Positions 1 through 7,352 of a stretch of DNA of 26,005 nt are shown one piece after another. The stretch is from an uncultured Kiritimatiellota bacterium (GTDB lineage: Bacteria > Verrucomicrobiota > Kiritimatiellia > RFP12 > UBA1067). The notes beneath the pieces are model-generated. The model was not told where the DNA came from. It searched no databases and was given only the letters and a program-made list of their open reading frames with translations. The position numbers and the translations under genes were made by a program. Numbering within the stretch: the stretch's first letter is position 1; every line of letters begins with the position of its first letter. Location of the stretch: positions 1 to 26,005 of the forward strand of contig CAKTZA010000057.1 in assembly GCA_934635045.1 (NCBI GenBank), written 5' to 3'.

Positions 1-480
1 GAGGCCCTGCGCCGCCGCCACGGCATCCGCCCGCTGCCCGTCTTCCTCTACGGCTACTCGGCGGGCGGACAGCTCGCCGCGCGCCTCCAGTCGGCCCCGC
101 CGTTCCCCGTCGCGGCGTGGGCCGTCCACGGCTGCGGGGTCTTCCCGGATCCGCCGCCCCGCCTGGGCGCGCCCGCGCTCGTCAGCTGCGGCATCGGCGA
201 CGAGGGGCGCTTCACGCTCGGCCGCACGTTCGCCTGCCGCTACCGCGAGGCGGGCGGGCCCCTCATCTGGAAGCCGACGAAAGGCGGGCACGCGCCCGAC
301 GCGGCCGCCCTCGGCCTCGCGCGCGCGTTCTTCGCGGCGGTCGCCTCCGGCGCGCCCTGCGCGCGGTGGGGCGAGGACGACACGCGCCGCCTCGCGCCGC
401 GCGAGGCGATCGACCTGGAGTACCTGAACCCGCTCTACGACGACCGCCTCGCCGACCTCTGGCGCAGGGATGCACCGTGA
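1..480 (+). CDS. Alpha/beta-hydrolase fold esterase, C-terminal part (cut by window edge)
   Basis: The frame is open from base 1 to a TGA at 478-480 and gives 159 residues with no start codon inside the window. Residues 18-23 read GYSAGG, the nucleophile elbow of alpha/beta hydrolases, with Ser20 as the expected nucleophile. A GGH at residues 95-97 near the end of the fold fits the catalytic His. The acidic residue of the triad cannot be assigned with certainty. The layout resembles the short serine esterase/PHB-depolymerase-like group, but the substrate cannot be told. The upstream half lies outside the window, so signal peptide and operon are unknown. Codon use is GC-rich like its neighbours. 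The fold call is firm; the function is not. Confidence 0.65.
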   Translation, partial: EALRRRHGIRPLPVFLYGYSAGGQLAARLQSAPPFPVAAWAVHGCGVFPDPPPRLGAPALVSCGIGDEGRFTLGRTFACRYREAGGPLIWKPTKGGHAPDAAALGLARAFFAAVASGAPCARWGEDDTRRLAPREAIDLEYLNPLYDDRLADLWRRDAP

Positions 481-489
481 ACAAGATGG

Positions 490-495
490 TATAAT
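490..495 (+). promoter_or_regulatory. Extended -10 promoter (TGG-TATAAT) for the 534 ORF and gluQ
   Basis: A perfect TATAAT preceded by TGG (extended -10, TGn) lies just after the hydrolase stop. No clear -35 is visible. Transcription would start near 502, giving a leader of about 30 nt before the ATG at 534. Confidence 0.6.
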
Positions 496-533
496 ATTGA
501 TGTCTGTTCAAACGAGCTGAGAATAGAGAGACC

Positions 534-602
534 ATGAAGATCGAGAAGATCATCGACAGCGAGGGCGTGACGCTGGGCGTCGCGGTGAAAGGCGGGCTTT
601 GA
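534..602 (+). CDS. 22-residue ORF directly upstream of gluQ (leader peptide or gene remnant)
   Basis: ATG at 534 to TGA at 600-602 encodes 22 residues beginning MKIEKIIDSEG. It is preceded by a purine-rich GAGAGA and a good -10 box. The stop lies one base before the gluQ ATG (TGA-C-ATG), so translation of gluQ may be coupled to it. gluQ itself has only a weak Shine-Dalgarno sequence. I do not recognise the peptide. It contains no run of regulatory codons that would point to attenuation. It may be a true short leader or the start of a deleted gene. Confidence 0.35.
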   Translation: MKIEKIIDSEGVTLGVAVKGGL

Positions 603-603
603 C

Positions 604-1560
604 ATGACTGCGCGATACGTGGGGCGGCTCGCGCCGAGTCCGACGGGCGCGCTGCATCTCGGCAACGTGCGGACGTTCATGGTCGCGTGGCTGCGCGCGC
701 GGTCTCAGGGCGGCAAGGTCGTCTTCCGCATGGAAGACCTTGACCATCCGAAGGACAAGCCCGGCGCGGCGGCGCAGGCGGTCGAGGACCTGAAGTGGCT
801 GGGCTTCGACTGGGACGAGGAATACGTGCAGTCCGAGCGCAAGCCCCTCTACCGCGCCGCGCTTGAATTCCTGCGCAGCCAGACGCCGCCGCTCGCCTAT
901 CCGTGCGTCTGCTCGCGCCGCGACGTCGAGGCCGCGCAGTCGGCGCCGCACGCCGGCGAGCAGCTGCACTACCCCGGCACGTGTCGCGGACGCTTCGCGA
1001 CGTGGACTGACGCCTGCGCCGTCAAGGCGGCTCCCTGCTGGCGCTTCCGTGTGTCCGAGGGCACGGTCGTGCGGTTTGTCGACGCCTTCGCCGGACCGTA
1101 CGAGCAGGACGTCGCGGCGACGCTGGGCGACTTTCCGCTCGCGCGGGACGAGGGCGGCGCGGGCTACACGCTCGCGTGTGCGGTCGATGACCTCCTCATG
1201 GGCGTGACGGAAGTCGTGCGCGGCGACGACCTCCTGCCGGCGACGCCCGCGCAGATCCTCCTCGCCCAGGCCCTCGCGCCGTGGGCGCAGACGAAGACGC
1301 GCCCCACCTACCTCCACGTCCCGCTCGTCGTGGGGGCGGACGGCAAGCGGCTCGCGAAGCGGCACGGAGACACGCGCGTCGCGGCGTTCCGCGCGGCGGG
1401 CTGGCGGCCGGAGGAGATTCTGGGGCGCTTGGCGGCGTCCTGCGGCTGGGCGGCGCCGGGCGAGGCGGTCTCGCTTAGGGATCTACTGCCGCGTTTTGAC
1501 TTGTCGACGATTCCGCGTACAAGCTGGAATGTCGATTCTATGGAACGTGCGCGGGTTTAG
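604..1560 (+). CDS. gluQ: Glutamyl-Q tRNA(Asp) synthetase
   Basis: The 318-residue protein is a truncated class I glutamyl-tRNA synthetase paralogue that lacks the anticodon-binding domain. Enzymes of this family activate glutamate and transfer it to queuosine at position 34 of tRNA(Asp). The N-terminus carries the class I HIGH-type motif as ALHLGN after the APSPTG start. A CVC pair near residue 100 and a YPGTC about 25 residues later match the family's CxC...YxxxC zinc site. A KMSKS-like segment GKRLAKRHGD lies near residue 257. Length (about 300) and motifs agree with GluQRS rather than GltX (about 470 or more). It sits immediately behind the 22-codon ORF and shares its promoter. Confidence 0.93.
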   Translation: MTARYVGRLAPSPTGALHLGNVRTFMVAWLRARSQGGKVVFRMEDLDHPKDKPGAAAQAVEDLKWLGFDWDEEYVQSERKPLYRAALEFLRSQTPPLAYPCVCSRRDVEAAQSAPHAGEQLHYPGTCRGRFATWTDACAVKAAPCWRFRVSEGTVVRFVDAFAGPYEQDVAATLGDFPLARDEGGAGYTLACAVDDLLMGVTEVVRGDDLLPATPAQILLAQALAPWAQTKTRPTYLHVPLVVGADGKRLAKRHGDTRVAAFRAAGWRPEEILGRLAASCGWAAPGEAVSLRDLLPRFDLSTIPRTSWNVDSMERARV

Positions 1561-1704
1561 GCTGCAATATGCAAGGCACCCCCATCAGCCCTAAGGGCTT
1601 GTAGAGCCTCTGAGCGGCCTTTCCGTGCGTTCTGTGAAACGTCCGTGAACGCGGAATGCTTCGCGCCACGTGCGAACTCTTCTGGCGCCCAACATGTCTT
1701 TTCA

Positions 1705-1750
1705 TCGCAAAGGTCGCAAAGGCTTTTGACGCAAAGAACGCCAAGGCTTA
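1705..1750 (+). repeat. Degenerate short tandem repeat, CGCAAAGG type
   Basis: Four or five imperfect units related to CGCAAAGG follow each other with small spacers (CGCAAAGG-T-CGCAAAGG-...-CGCAAAGAA-CGCCAAGG). Related units in other registers (CACGGAGG, CGCAGAGG, GGACGCA) recur in other spacers of the window. Confidence 0.55.
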
Positions 1751-1816
1751 CACGACAAGAAGCTTCTGGTGTCTTCGCGCTCTTTGCGTTAAAGCTGACG
1801 GAAGGTCGGCGGAATG

Positions 1817-1838
1817 TGTCTCACACGGAGTGACGGAG
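1817..1838 (+). repeat. 22-bp direct repeat, left copy, flanking the toxin-antitoxin cassette
   Basis: The sequence begins TGTCTCACACGG and is identical over 22 bp to 2564-2585, in the same orientation. Between the copies lies only the toxin-antitoxin pair with its promoter. Each copy runs on into CGGAG-type degenerate repeats. Confidence 0.7.
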
Positions 1839-1855
1839 GCGCGGAGTGCGCGCCG

Positions 1856-2179
1856 TCAGTTCCAGTAGGTGTCGCTGAACGCGACGAGCATACGTCCGTG
1901 GCGAATCGAGAGAACGCGACATTCGCTGCCGACAATCTCGTAGACGATGCGGTAAGGCTTGCAGATGAGCTGGCGGAGCCGTTCGGGATTCGGCGGAACT
2001 TCGAGAAAGCATTCACGCGGAACGACAGGACAGGAGAGGGGGAAATCGGCAAGTCGCTGGATGTCCGAGAATATCTTGTCGTGCCAGTGCGCAGCTGTTT
2101 CTTCCGACTGTGCTTCTTCGATGTCGAAGAGAATGTCTTGAAGGAGCGACAGGGCATGAGGGGAAATGCTGGAGGTCAT
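1856..2179 (-). CDS. RelE/ParE-family toxin of a type II toxin-antitoxin system
   Basis: The 107-residue protein has the small RelE/ParE layout: an N-terminal helical pair, then LRQLICKPYRIVYEIVG and a late strand with CRVLSIRHGRM, the usual core and C-terminal Arg-His region of the superfamily. Members act as mRNA interferases or gyrase poisons; which one cannot be told. The ATG overlaps the antitoxin stop as ATGA (2176-2179), and a GGAGG lies about 10 nt upstream inside the antitoxin gene, so translation is coupled. The order is antitoxin first, toxin second. The pair is likely autorepressed, as in the family. Direct repeats flank the cassette, which suggests lateral acquisition. Confidence 0.8.
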   Translation of the reverse strand: MTSSISPHALSLLQDILFDIEEAQSEETAAHWHDKIFSDIQRLADFPLSCPVVPRECFLEVPPNPERLRQLICKPYRIVYEIVGSECRVLSIRHGRMLVAFSDTYWN

Positions 2180-2484
2180 TGCGCACGCCTCCGTTCGGCT
2201 CGCTCATGGAGGGCGGCAAGGACATTGCGCGAGGCGACGTCAATTGGAATGCCTTTGCCCTCGTCGAACTCGCGCCGCGAAATCTCGATGTCGGATTCCA
2301 AGGCGGCGATGTCATCGCGCACGACGTGGTGGGGTGACGTGATGGCGAAGGGGATACGGCGTTCGCGCGAAATCGTCACCATGCAGACGTTGAGGACGGC
2401 CGAGGCCGTAAGCCCCACGTCGTCGCAGAAGCGCGTAAAGTCGCGCTTGATGTTGTCGTTTACGGAGATTGTCATGTTTGCCAT
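2176..2484 (-). CDS. RelB/DinJ-like antitoxin
   Basis: The ATG at 2484 gives 102 residues starting MANMTISVNDNIKRDF. This is the ribbon-helix-helix start typical of RelB/DinJ antitoxins, followed by the FCDDVGLTASAVLNVC helices. I prefer it to an upstream in-frame ATG (2589) because the upstream codons cross the promoter and AGAAAGG lies about 10 nt before 2484. The C-terminal part (DDIAALESDIEIS...RREFDEGKGIPID) is the charged tail expected to wrap the toxin. The protein should bind its own promoter DNA and neutralise the toxin encoded behind it with a 4-bp overlap. Confidence 0.8.
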   Translation of the reverse strand: MANMTISVNDNIKRDFTRFCDDVGLTASAVLNVCMVTISRERRIPFAITSPHHVVRDDIAALESDIEISRREFDEGKGIPIDVASRNVLAALHERAERRRAQ

Positions 2485-2520
2485 AGTAAAAGAACCTTTC
2501 TTGCTGTGTGATTGGTGTGT

Positions 2521-2549
2521 ATTATACCGAAAACGTCCGGTGGCGACAA
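2521..2549 (-). promoter_or_regulatory. Promoter of the toxin-antitoxin operon
   Basis: On the minus strand TTGTCG (2549-2544) is followed by a 17-bp spacer and a perfect TATAAT (2526-2521). The start codon of the antitoxin is 36 nt downstream of the -10 box, which leaves room for its Shine-Dalgarno sequence. Confidence 0.7.
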
Positions 2550-2563
2550 GGGTGGCTACGAGA

Positions 2564-2585
2564 TGTCTCACACGGAGTGACGGAG
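2564..2585 (+). repeat. 22-bp direct repeat, right copy, flanking the toxin-antitoxin cassette
   Basis: Identical to 1817-1838 in the same orientation. It is followed by further CACGGAG units up to about 2594. Confidence 0.7.
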
Positions 2586-2633
2586 CCACGGAGAATTGAA
2601 AACATCTGAAAGAACTTTGAAAGGAACAAAACG

Positions 2634-4418
2634 ATGAAGAAACTGATATTGGTCATGTTGGGCGCGGCGGTGGCGTGCCCGTGTCGGTCGGCGGTGATCT
2701 GCTCGGCAGATTCGCCGGCGACGTTCGTCGATTCGCGGCGCGGCATCCGCTACGAGGCGGGCACGAACGCGGTGCATACGCTCTGCTACGACGCGGCGTG
2801 GGTCGGCGGCGACGCGACGGCCGAAATCGCGATTGCCGTCGATGGCGCGGAACTCGCGCGCGGCACGGGCGCCGGTGCTTGCGCTTGGACGAACACGACT
2901 TACGGCACGCACACGCTCACCTACACGACCTATCTCGGCGGCGTTGCGCAAGAGGAGGTCTATTCGGCCACGTTCAGCGCGATTGACGTCACGGGCCTGG
3001 GGCTGCCTGGCCTTCAGCGGGTGACGTTCACGGGTAGCGCTTCCGACACGCGCGACGTGCGTTTGGGTGGCGATCCGCGTGTCACGCTGGACGGCGCGGG
3101 ACTCTACGACAGCAGCATCGGCGAAAAGACGACGTTCGCCTACACGGGCTACATGTTCTTTCGCGCGGGCGAGGCCTACACGTTTCGCGGCTTCTTCGAC
3201 GACTTCGCGTGGGTTACGGTCGACGAGCAGACGGTCATCGCGCGCAACGCGAGCGAGTGCAAGGAGGGGACGGGCACGATCTCCTTCGCCGAGGCGGGAT
3301 GGCACGCCGTCGATTTCCGTGTCGCCAACAACGGCAGCGGTGGCGGGCTCGCGGGCGGCGCGTCATATCAGGGCATCTGGTACAAGACCGACGCGGACAC
3401 GACGTGGCGGTCGATCGCCGACGACGGTTCGGGTACGCTCTTCCGCACGGGGCCGGACTACTGCGGCGTCGAGATCCTGTCCGCGCGGATGCGTCCGAGC
3501 GATCCGACGATTCTCGACATCGTGTACAAGGTGACGAGTCCGCTCGAGACGGTGAAGGTGCGCGCGCTCGCCTACGAGGACGGCAAGCGGAGCTTCGCGA
3601 CGGCGGTGCCGGCGCTGACGTTCGCGGACGGCACGGGGGCGAACGTCGGCGACGCGCCAGTCGCTCTATTGGTACGGCAACGAGACGACCGAACCGACGA
3701 ACGACACGGACGGCGACGGGCTTTCCTTCGCCGCCGAACTGCGTGGCGGCACCAACCCACTCTTCGCCGACCGCTTCAGCCGCGGCGTCATCTTTGCGCT
3801 GAGCGCGGAACTGGAGGCCGACCTTCAGCCGTTCGAGCAGCTGCGCGGCACGCTCGTGGACGGCGCCTACACCGAGCTCTTCACGTCGGGCCTTGCGGGC
3901 AACGCGGGGACGAGCGCGACCTTCGGCGAGAATGCCTGTCCGCTGGCGGTGGACGTGGACGGCGACGGGCTGTTCGACCTGCTGGTCGTCTCGCGCGGCG
4001 AGGTGCGGCTCTTCCTGAACATGGGCAGCACGGCGAACCCCGACTTTGCGCCGACGCCGCCGACCTCGGCATCGCGCCGCGGCTCGACGTCCTCGGCACG
4101 TCCGCGACGGCGGCCTACGCGACGCCGACGCTGCGCATCGTCGCGTTCGAGCCGCAGACGGGGCGCGTGCGCATCCGTGTGACGCCGGGCGAGGGGAACG
4201 CGGTCCGCGCGCCGCTCGCGACGGGCTGCGTCCACGTCTACGGCACGCGCGACCTCTCGCAGAAGATGCGGTACCTTTCGGGCACGGCGTTCGACCTGAC
4301 GCCGTACCTCCGGGACGCGACACGGGGCGAGGCCGACCTGACGGTCGCGCTCGGCTCGTGCACGTTCATCAAGGTCAAGGCAGAAACAACCACCAAGCAA
4401 GAAGGAGAAGAGGAATGA
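2634..4418 (+). CDS. Secreted PA14-like/FG-GAP-like protein with two compensating frameshifts
   Basis: The ATG at 2634 follows AAAGGA with good spacing. Residues 1-20 (MKKLILVMLGAAVACPCRSA) form a signal peptide. Residues of about 125-270 resemble a PA14-type carbohydrate-binding module (YMFFRAGEAYTFRGFFDDF, AGWHAVDFRVANNG, YQGIWYK). From about 3655 the formal frame turns into Arg-rich nonsense, while the +1 frame reads YWYGNETTEPTNDTDGDGLS, a calcium-binding TSP3-like motif, then VDVDGDGLFDLLVVSRGEV, an FG-GAP-like motif. Near 4060-4075 sense returns to the original frame (DLGIAPRLDVLG). One extra base and one lost base thus cancel, so the formal 594-residue ORF has a wrong middle. It may be a pseudogene or hold assembly errors. 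The role is probably extracellular glycan or surface binding. Confidence 0.6.
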   Translation: MKKLILVMLGAAVACPCRSAVICSADSPATFVDSRRGIRYEAGTNAVHTLCYDAAWVGGDATAEIAIAVDGAELARGTGAGACAWTNTTYGTHTLTYTTYLGGVAQEEVYSATFSAIDVTGLGLPGLQRVTFTGSASDTRDVRLGGDPRVTLDGAGLYDSSIGEKTTFAYTGYMFFRAGEAYTFRGFFDDFAWVTVDEQTVIARNASECKEGTGTISFAEAGWHAVDFRVANNGSGGGLAGGASYQGIWYKTDADTTWRSIADDGSGTLFRTGPDYCGVEILSARMRPSDPTILDIVYKVTSPLETVKVRALAYEDGKRSFATAVPALTFADGTGANVGDAPVALLVRQRDDRTDERHGRRRAFLRRRTAWRHQPTLRRPLQPRRHLCAERGTGGRPSAVRAAARHARGRRLHRALHVGPCGQRGDERDLRRECLSAGGGRGRRRAVRPAGRLARRGAALPEHGQHGEPRLCADAADLGIAPRLDVLGTSATAAYATPTLRIVAFEPQTGRVRIRVTPGEGNAVRAPLATGCVHVYGTRDLSQKMRYLSGTAFDLTPYLRDATRGEADLTVALGSCTFIKVKAETTTKQEGEEE

Positions 4419-4615
4419 ACAGACTCATCATCATGGCCGCTGCGGCGGCGACGGGACTCGGCGCGGCATGCGCGGCGGAGGACGGACAGGACTCGACGCG
4501 GAACTGGCGGCTCACGGTCGGCGGCTTCGCGCGCGGCTCGATGAAGGCGCAGATGGAGGGTTTCGGCTCGAAGCGCACCGAAGGGGAACTTTTTGATATA
4601 ATTCCTTCAGTCTAA
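4415..4615 (+). pseudogene. Truncated N-terminus of a secreted/outer-membrane protein
   Basis: The ATG at 4415 overlaps the preceding stop (ATGA) and follows GAAGGAGAAGAGGA, a strong Shine-Dalgarno region. The 66 residues begin with a signal peptide (MNRLIIMAAAAATGLGAACA) and then NWRLTVGGFARGSM, which looks like the first strand of a beta-barrel or porin-like protein. The frame ends inside the TATAAT promoter and spacer of rhaA (ELFDIIPSV-stop). This suggests that the rest of the gene was deleted and the stub joined to the rhaA promoter region. The outer-membrane assignment is inference from style, not from a recognised family. Confidence 0.5.
4597..4602 (+). promoter_or_regulatory. -10 promoter box of rhaA
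   Basis: TATAAT preceded by TGA (extended -10). The leader to the rhaA ATG is about 50 nt and ends with AAGGAACAAAACGA, a 14-nt segment also found directly before the ATG at 2634. Confidence 0.6.
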
Positions 4616-4658
4616 AGTCCGTTTGACTTGACATCAACATACGAAGGAACAAAACGAA

Positions 4659-5894
4659 ATGAGCTACGCGGAAGCGAAGAAACGGTATGCGAAGATCGGC
4701 ATCGACACGGAGAAGGTGCTGAAGGATCTCGCGAAAATCTCCATCTCCCTCCACTGCTGGCAGGGCGACGACGTCGGCGGCTTCGAGACGACAGGCGGCG
4801 CGTCGGGCGGCATCCAGACGACGGGCAACTATCCGGGCCGGGCGCGCACGCCGGACGAGCTCATGAAGGATCTTGAGTTCGCGCTGTCGCTCATCCCCGG
4901 CAAGCACCGCGTCAACCTCCACGCCTGCTACGGCATCCACAAGGGGACGGTGACCGACCGCGACCAGCTCACGGAGAAGAACTTCGAGCCGTGGGTGAAG
5001 TGGGCGAAGAAGACCGGCGTCAAGCTCGACTTCAACCCGACGTTCTTCTCGCATCCGAAGGCGGCGGACGGCCTGACGCTCTCGAACCCCGACCCGAAGA
5101 TCCGCAAGTTCTGGATCCAGCACGGCATCCAGTGCCTGAAGATCGGCGAATATTTCGCGAAGGAGCTGAAGTCGCCCTGCGGCATCAACTTCTGGTGTCC
5201 CGACGGCTACAAGGACGAGCCCTCGGACCGCCTCGGGCCGCGCCAGCGCATGGCCGACTCGCTCGACAAGATCTTCGCGTACAAGTACGACAAGAAGGCC
5301 GTCATCCCGTTCCTGGAGTCGAAGCTCTTCGGCATCGGCGTCGAGAGCTACACGGTGAACTCGCACGAGTTCGTGATGGGCTACGCGATGAAGGCGAAGA
5401 TCCTCGCGCTCCTCGACATGGGACACTTCCACCTCACCGAGTCGGTGGCGGACAAGATCAGCTCGTTCCTCATGACGTTCGGCAAGGTCGCGTTCCACAT
5501 TTCGCGCCCCGTCCGCTGGGACTCCGACCACGTCATCCGCCAGAACGACGACCTCCGCGCCGCCGCGCAGGAGATCGTGAAGATGGATCCGAAGAACTTC
5601 ATCATCGCGCTCGACTACTTTGACGCGTCGATCAACCGCGTTGCGGCGTGGGTGCTCGGCATGCGGAACATGCAGAAGGAGCTCCTGAAGGCGATGCTCA
5701 CGCCGTGGAAGGACCTGACGAAGCTCCAGAACGCGGGCCGCTTCACCGAGCAGCTCGTCTTGCAGGAGGAGTACAAGAACTACCCGTCGGAGGAGATCTG
5801 GGCGGAGTTCTGCGCGCGCGCGGGCGTCGTCGCCGACGAGGCGTGGCTCGCGTCCGTCGGGCAGTATGAGAAAGACGTCTTGCTCAAGCGGTAA
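4659..5894 (+). CDS. rhaA: L-rhamnose isomerase
   Basis: The 411-residue protein has nearly the length of E. coli RhaA (419). It contains the family's hallmark segments: SLHCWQGDDVGGFE near residue 30, KLDFNPTFFSHP near 125, KFWIQHGIQ, GINFWCPDGYKD and DRLGPRQRM near 195, and LALLDMGHFH near 250, the metal- and substrate-binding parts of this TIM-barrel enzyme. It interconverts L-rhamnose and L-rhamnulose in the cytoplasm, the first step of rhamnose catabolism. The start is supported by GAAGGA upstream and the MSYAEAKKRY beginning. No rhaB or rhaD lies next to it. The PfkB kinase at 8448 and the DeoR regulator at 11261 are sugar-related but not in one operon with it. A terminator follows. Confidence 0.93.
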   Translation: MSYAEAKKRYAKIGIDTEKVLKDLAKISISLHCWQGDDVGGFETTGGASGGIQTTGNYPGRARTPDELMKDLEFALSLIPGKHRVNLHACYGIHKGTVTDRDQLTEKNFEPWVKWAKKTGVKLDFNPTFFSHPKAADGLTLSNPDPKIRKFWIQHGIQCLKIGEYFAKELKSPCGINFWCPDGYKDEPSDRLGPRQRMADSLDKIFAYKYDKKAVIPFLESKLFGIGVESYTVNSHEFVMGYAMKAKILALLDMGHFHLTESVADKISSFLMTFGKVAFHISRPVRWDSDHVIRQNDDLRAAAQEIVKMDPKNFIIALDYFDASINRVAAWVLGMRNMQKELLKAMLTPWKDLTKLQNAGRFTEQLVLQEEYKNYPSEEIWAEFCARAGVVADEAWLASVGQYEKDVLLKR

Positions 5895-5912
5895 GCGAAA
5901 GCGGCAAACGAA

Positions 5913-5940
5913 AAAAAAGCGGCCTTTCGGCCGCTTTTTT
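5913..5940. terminator. Bidirectional intrinsic terminator between rhaA and nfnB
   Basis: The stem AGCGGCC (5918-5924), loop TTTC and GGCCGCT (5929-5935) are flanked by an A-run on the left and a T-run on the right, so it works for both convergent genes. The nfnB stop codon overlaps its right edge. Confidence 0.9.
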
Positions 5941-7352
5941 CATTTCAGGTAGGCGTTGATGCCGGCGGCGGCGCGTCGGCCCTCGCCCATCGCGAGAATG
6001 ACCGTCGCGGCGCCGAGCACGATGTCGCCGCCCGCGAACACGCCGGGAATCGACGTCATGTTCGTCTCCGGGTTGACGACGATGTTGCCGCGCTTGTTGA
6101 CCTCCAGGCCCTCCGTCGTCGCCGGGATGAGCGGATTCGAGGCGTTGCCGACCGCGACGACCACGGTGTCGACGTCGAGCGTGAACTCGCTGCCCGGAAT
6201 CGCGACGGGGCTGCGGCGCCCGGAGGCGTCCGGCTCGCCGAGCTCGTACTTGAGGCATTCGAGGCCCGCGACCGCACCTTGTCCGTCGCCGAGGATGCGC
6301 TTCGCGTTCTCCAGCAGGTGGAACTCGACGCCCTCCTCCTTCGCATGGTGAACCTCCTCGCGGCGGGCGGGCATTTCGGCTTCGCTGCGGCGGTAGACGA
6401 GGTAGACCTTCTCCGCGCCGAGGCGGAGCGCCATGCGCGAGGCGTCCATCGCGACGTTGCCGCCGCCGAGGACGGCGACGCGCTTGCCGTGCCAGAAGGG
6501 GGTGTCGGCCTCGCCCTCGCGGTAGGCCTTCATGAGGTTCGCGCGCGTCAGGTACTCGTTCGCCGAGAAGACGCCGTTCAGGTTTTCGCCCTCGATGCCC
6601 ATGAACTTCGGAAGGCCCGCGCCCGTGCCGACGAAGACGGCGTCGAAGCCGTCCTTCTCCATCAGGTCCTTCAGCTGGCGCGTGCGGCCGACGACGAAGT
6701 TCGTCTCGATCTTGACGCCGAGTTTTTCGAGGCCCTCGATCTCGTGCTGGACGATCGCCTTCGGGAGGCGGAATTCGGGGATGCCGTAGACGAGCACGCC
6801 GCCGCACTTGTGGAACGCCTCGAACAGCGTGACGGCGTGGCCGGCCTTCGCGCAGTCCGCCGCGCAGGTGATGGACGCGGGGCCCGAGCCGATGACGGCG
6901 ACCTTCTTGCCCGTCTTCGGCGCGCAGGCGACCGGCTCTTCCGTGCCGCTCTCGCGGGCGAGGTCGGCGCAGAAGCGCTCGACGCGGCCGATGGCGACGG
7001 CCTTTTCGACGTCCTTCTTCAGCTTGCCCATCGTGCAGAACTTCTGGCACTGCTTCTCCTGGGGGCAGACGCGCCCGCACACGGCGGGAAGGAGCGACGT
7101 CTCCTTGATGATCCGGAGCGCGCCGGCGAAGTCGCCGTCCGCCGCCTTCGCGAGAAAGCCGGGGATGTTGATGGCGACGGGGCAGCCCTGCATGCAGGGC
7201 TTGGTCGGACACTGGAGGCAGCGCGACGCCTCGCACTTCGCCATCTCGGCCGTGTAGCCGAGGGCGACTTCGTTCATGTTGTGGGCGCGGACCGCCGGCT
7301 CCTGCTGGGGCATTTCCTGCGGCGGAAGGGCCATTCTTTCCTTGGGGGTCAT
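5940..7352 (-). CDS. nfnB: NADPH-dependent ferredoxin oxidoreductase large subunit (NfnB/GltD-like)
   Basis: The 470-residue flavoprotein has the GltD/NfnB/SudA layout. The N-terminal domain binds two [4Fe-4S] clusters (CLQCPTKPCMQGCP and CGRVCPQEKQCQKFC). Then comes an FAD Rossmann motif (VAVIGSGPASITCA), an NADPH Rossmann motif (VAVLGGGNVAMD), and the C-terminal GVFAGGDIVLGAATVILAMGEGRRAA. The partner gene nfnA lies 101 bp upstream on the same strand. This pairing, and the absence of a GOGAT large subunit, favours electron-bifurcating NfnAB or sulfide dehydrogenase SudAB over glutamate synthase. The role is balancing NADH, NADPH and ferredoxin pools in an anaerobe. Start 7352 (MTPKERM) has no Shine-Dalgarno; an internal ATG at 7334 preceded by AAGGAAAG is an alternative. 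Confidence 0.85.
   Translation of the reverse strand: MTPKERMALPPQEMPQQEPAVRAHNMNEVALGYTAEMAKCEASRCLQCPTKPCMQGCPVAINIPGFLAKAADGDFAGALRIIKETSLLPAVCGRVCPQEKQCQKFCTMGKLKKDVEKAVAIGRVERFCADLARESGTEEPVACAPKTGKKVAVIGSGPASITCAADCAKAGHAVTLFEAFHKCGGVLVYGIPEFRLPKAIVQHEIEGLEKLGVKIETNFVVGRTRQLKDLMEKDGFDAVFVGTGAGLPKFMGIEGENLNGVFSANEYLTRANLMKAYREGEADTPFWHGKRVAVLGGGNVAMDASRMALRLGAEKVYLVYRRSEAEMPARREEVHHAKEEGVEFHLLENAKRILGDGQGAVAGLECLKYELGEPDASGRRSPVAIPGSEFTLDVDTVVVAVGNASNPLIPATTEGLEVNKRGNIVVNPETNMTSIPGVFAGGDIVLGAATVILAMGEGRRAAAGINAYLK

Larger units (their letters stand above)
1561..1855 (+). other. Non-coding spacer with degenerate CGCAAAGG-type repeats
   Basis: No supported gene. The stretch holds a short hairpin (AGCCC-TAA-GGGCT, 1587-1599, without a T-run), a cluster of CGCAAAGG-like units at 1705-1750, an inverted cluster of the same family around 1770-1795, and the first copy of a 22-bp direct repeat at 1817-1838. 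The short ORFs here lack ribosome binding sites and coding character. Confidence 0.5.

Noticed and set aside
1587..1599. Hairpin after gluQ as a terminator
   Set aside because: The stem is only 5 bp and no T-run follows.
3235..4323. Long minus-strand open frame of 362 codons opposite the PA14-like gene
   Set aside because: It is Arg/Ala/Pro-rich, has no ribosome site and mirrors the GC-biased third positions of the real plus-strand gene. The same holds for long open frames opposite gluQ, rhaA, nfnAB, pfkB and the M64 gene.
5940..7352. Glutamate synthase small subunit (gltD) as the main call
   Set aside because: No large GOGAT subunit is adjacent, while an NfnA-type partner is; the domain layout fits both.
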